Shown: positions 61,418 through 64,000 of the stretch, piece after piece
How positions within the stretch are numbered: the stretch's first letter is position 1
Layout: each line of letters opens with the position of its first letter
Assembly: GCF_010977555.1 (NCBI RefSeq)
Contig: NZ_CP048815.1
Location: forward strand, 124,001 to 188,000
DNA length: 64,000 bases
Reading direction: 5' to 3'
DNA from: Caulobacter rhizosphaerae
GTDB taxonomy: Bacteria; Pseudomonadota; Alphaproteobacteria; Caulobacterales; Caulobacteraceae
Notes under the pieces: generated by a model
What the model was told of the DNA's origin: nothing
Database searches by the model: none
The model's input: the letters and a program-made list of their open reading frames with translations, nothing else
Translations under genes and position numbers: made by a program

Positions 61418-64000
61418 ATGCGCGCGTCCTTTTTCCGTCTGATGCGCGGCCTGCTGCTGGCGAGCTTCTCGATCGTTCTGGGTTTATCGACTACCCATCA
61501 AGCCCGAGCCCAGGCTGGGCCGATCAAGCCGCCCGAGACCTATAACCCGGTCGACGCGAACGGGGTGAACCTGCTGAGCGGTTCGATGACGGCGACGACG
61601 CCGACCGTCTCGATCGGGCCCAAGGGCGGGCTCAGCTATTCACAGAGCTACGACTCCGGGTCGATCACGGCGTGGAGCGACAACATCAACGGCATGGTGG
61701 CTACGTCCACTTTGACGGGCGATCCCTGGTACACCGTCACCATGATGGGGCAGGCCTTCCCCTTCAAGCGCACCGGCGACACCTTCGCCGCGCAGGAGGG
61801 CAGTACCGCCAGCCTCGTCATCAGCGGCGGATCGTTCATCCTGACCCTACTTGACGGCACGGTGGCGACCTATTCTTCCGCCTATCCGAGTTACATGCTG
61901 GGCGTGGTCAACAACCTGGGTTCGATCGTCAAGATCGTTTCGCCCAACGGCCGGACGATCGACTTCACCTATACGAGCGCGCTGTCCTACAACACGCCGG
62001 TCTATCGGCTGCAATCGGTCAACAGCAGCGACGGCTACCAACTGCATTTCGACTATGTTGCCAACAGCAACACTAATGGGGACGTCAACGCCATCCCCTC
62101 CGCCTGGTACTCGGTGGCCAAGGTTACGGCGCTCAACAACGCCATCGACGCCTGCGCGCCGGCGGCCCTGGCGTGCACCTATTCGCGCGCCTGGCCCAGC
62201 CTGACGTTCGCAAGCAGCGGCAACACCAAAACCGTGACCGATGCGCTCAATCGCGTGACGACGTACATCTTCACCAACGGCATTCTCACCGGCGTTCGCC
62301 GACCGGGCCGCGCCAGTGGCCAGGACGTCCTGGTCTCCTACAACGGCGAAAGCCAGATGGTGGAGCAGGTCACCACCGACGCGGGTAACTACACCTACGC
62401 CATTCCCGACGCCTACAAGAACGGCTTCCCGGCGGCGCCCAACCAGACGATCACCAACAGCGCCACCACGGTCACTGATCCGCTGGGCCACACGCGCATC
62501 GTGACCAGTCGCTCAACCCTCGTCGATCTGGCGACCCATCATCGCGTCAGCCGGCTGCATACGGTCTCCAACGGCGTGGAGAACGCCACGCAGTACGGCT
62601 ACACCAACTTCCGGCTTTCCTCGATCTCGCGGCTGACGGACTACAATGGCACCAGTTACGCCTTCGATGCCCGCGGCAACATCACCACCGTCACCCAAAG
62701 CCCGAAGGTGAACTCGGGCGCGTCGCCCATCGTCGTCACGACCGCGACCTATCCGGCGACCTGCGACGCCAGCAATTTCCGGATCTGCAACCAGCCGGTG
62801 TCGGTGACCGACGCACGGGGCGCCGTCACCACCTTCACCTATGATCCCGCGCACGGCGGCGTCCTGACCGCGACCTCGCCGTCGCCCGCGAGCGGCGCCG
62901 TCCAGCCCCAGGTTCGCACGACCTATGCGGCGTTCAACGCCTGGTACAAGAACGCCGCGGGCGTCATCGTCCAGGACGTGCGGCCGATCTATCTGCCGAC
63001 AGGAACCTCGCAGTGCGCGACTCAGGGGCCGGCCAACGGCGCGACGCCCGCGCCCTGCGCCGGCACGGCTGACGAGATCAAGTCGACGATCGCCTATCAG
63101 GCCGGTGCCGCCTCGATGGCCAGCAACCTGTTGCCTGTCTCGACGACCCGCCGCAACGGGCTGGCCTCCAACCAGGCCGGCGCCCTGGCGGCGACCACCG
63201 CGATGACCTATGGACCTTACGGCGACGTCGAAGCTGTCGATGGGCCGCTGGCCGGCGCGGCCGACGTCACGCGCACCTACTACAACGCCGCTCGGCAGGC
63301 GATCGGAACGATCAACCCCGATCCGGACGACGCTGGCGCCTTGCTCTACCGGGCCACGCGAACGACCTATGCGGATGACGGCCAGGTGCTTTCGGTCGAG
63401 ACCGGCACCGCGACCAACCAGTCCGACACCGGCATGGCGACCTTCTCGCCCTTGCAGAAGCTGACCACTGGCTACGACGTCGCGGGCCGCAAGATCTCCG
63501 ACAGCTTGGTGGTCGGCGGCGTGACCCAGGCCCTGACCCAGTACGCCTATGACGCGGCCAATCGCCTGATCTGCAGCACAGTCCGAATGAACCCCACGGC
63601 GACCCAGCAGTCTTCGGCCTGCACCCCGACCCTGGGCGGGCCCGACGGCAACGACCGCGTGACCTATACCGAGTACGACGCCGCCGACCGGGTGATCAAG
63701 ATCACCAGCGGCTATCAGGGATCGAGCCCCCGCGTCGAAAAGGCCGTCACCTATACCGGCAATGGCCTGGAACAGACGGTCGCCGACGGCAAGGGCAACC
63801 TGACGACCTACGAGTACGACGCGTTCGACCGGCTGGCCAAGGTTCGCTATCCCAGCGCCGCCAACGGCGCGGTCTCGGCGTGCGGCCTCCCGCAAGGGGG
63901 ATGCGACTACGAGGAATATGGCTACGACGCCGCCGGCAACCGTACCAGCTGGCGACGGCGCGACGGCACGACGGTCGCCTTTACCTATGACGCCCTGAAC
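61418..64000 (+). CDS. Large exported YD/RHS-repeat protein, N-terminal 861 codons (open at right edge)
   Basis: The ATG at 61418 follows the preceding stop by two bases and opens a frame with no stop to the window end. The signal peptide is MRASFFRLMRGLLLASFSIV continuing to ARAQA (~residue 33). Then 'PETYNPVDANGVNLLSGSM', as in secreted RHS-like proteins, and a beta-rich N-domain (~70-280). From there YD-type repeats recur: 'VTDALNRVTTYIFTNGIL', 'YAFDARGNITTVTQSP', 'VTDARGAVTTFTYDPAHGG', 'QYAYDAANRLICS', 'YTEYDAADRVIKITSG', 'TYEYDAFDRLAKVRYP', 'EYGYDAAGNRTSW'. The C-terminal toxin or effector tip, if any, is outside. Confidence 0.9.
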   Translation, partial: MRASFFRLMRGLLLASFSIVLGLSTTHQARAQAGPIKPPETYNPVDANGVNLLSGSMTATTPTVSIGPKGGLSYSQSYDSGSITAWSDNINGMVATSTLTGDPWYTVTMMGQAFPFKRTGDTFAAQEGSTASLVISGGSFILTLLDGTVATYSSAYPSYMLGVVNNLGSIVKIVSPNGRTIDFTYTSALSYNTPVYRLQSVNSSDGYQLHFDYVANSNTNGDVNAIPSAWYSVAKVTALNNAIDACAPAALACTYSRAWPSLTFASSGNTKTVTDALNRVTTYIFTNGILTGVRRPGRASGQDVLVSYNGESQMVEQVTTDAGNYTYAIPDAYKNGFPAAPNQTITNSATTVTDPLGHTRIVTSRSTLVDLATHHRVSRLHTVSNGVENATQYGYTNFRLSSISRLTDYNGTSYAFDARGNITTVTQSPKVNSGASPIVVTTATYPATCDASNFRICNQPVSVTDARGAVTTFTYDPAHGGVLTATSPSPASGAVQPQVRTTYAAFNAWYKNAAGVIVQDVRPIYLPTGTSQCATQGPANGATPAPCAGTADEIKSTIAYQAGAASMASNLLPVSTTRRNGLASNQAGALAATTAMTYGPYGDVEAVDGPLAGAADVTRTYYNAARQAIGTINPDPDDAGALLYRATRTTYADDGQVLSVETGTATNQSDTGMATFSPLQKLTTGYDVAGRKISDSLVVGGVTQALTQYAYDAANRLICSTVRMNPTATQQSSACTPTLGGPDGNDRVTYTEYDAADRVIKITSGYQGSSPRVEKAVTYTGNGLEQTVADGKGNLTTYEYDAFDRLAKVRYPSAANGAVSACGLPQGGCDYEEYGYDAAGNRTSWRRRDGTTVAFTYDALN

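Overview
The window is high-GC DNA with dense genes, many 1-8 bp start/stop overlaps and frequent GTG/TTG starts. Its content (hemC-hemD-hemX-hemY, tsaD-gpsA, a LiuR-like MerR regulator, TonB-dependent receptor and FecI/FecR sets, a proteobacterial lasso-peptide cluster with isopeptidase) points to an alphaproteobacterium, most likely Caulobacter or a close relative in the Caulobacteraceae. The genus is inferred from gene families and gene order; no search was run.

Positions 1-20400 are mostly core chromosome: a LOG-family fragment, an M16 peptidase, an NAD-binding/DUF393/SRPBCC operon, acetyl-CoA synthetase, a 1-Cys peroxiredoxin, a creatininase-family protein, a methyltransferase, the tsaD-gpsA-(YciI)-(Rieske) run, hemC-hemD-hemX-hemY and a tRNA-Thr(CGT). 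A perfect 26-bp palindrome occurs twice and a degenerate third copy lies near the left end, each just past a gene end. Positions 20685-23210 hold a secreted RTX protein carrying a GH12-like glucanase domain. Positions 23880-31660 are a fatty-acid/branched-chain degradation region (FadB-like, thiolase, large acyl-CoA dehydrogenase, MerR/LiuR-like regulator with a 16-bp palindromic operator) plus a phytanoyl-CoA dioxygenase-like enzyme. Positions 31700-33350 hold an S24-type regulator that has lost its catalytic serine, and another HTH regulator.

Positions 33490-44211 form a complete lasso-peptide locus. A GntR regulator precedes two 37-residue precursors (20-residue leader, 17-residue core each), then B (RRE plus Cys protease) and C (asparagine-synthetase-like cyclase). 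A convergent operon encodes FecI-type sigma, FecR, an STN-domain TonB-dependent receptor and an Atxe2-type lasso isopeptidase. The two precursor genes fall below the size at which gene callers usually work. The likely cycle is production by A-B-C, re-uptake through the receptor with FecR/FecI signalling, and linearisation by the isopeptidase. Hairpins between the second precursor and B, including a perfect 26-bp palindrome centred on the B start codon, probably lower B/C expression relative to the precursors.

Positions 44212-48800 are an accessory stretch of toxin-antitoxin modules, intact and decayed: Xre/MbcA-RES, HipB-HipA with four operators of the form ATCC-N8-GGAT, a frameshifted HipB-like gene and a Fic C-terminal remnant. 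From 48801 there is a TonB-like protein divergent from an 11-gene, translationally coupled type II secretion operon (I, J, L, M, C-like, D, K, G, prepilin peptidase, E, F). It is followed on the same strand by a YD-repeat/Ig-repeat secreted protein and the first 861 codons of a large exported YD/RHS-repeat protein that runs off the right edge. That last gene has no stop inside the window. Its adjacency suggests, but does not prove, that it is a substrate of the type II system.
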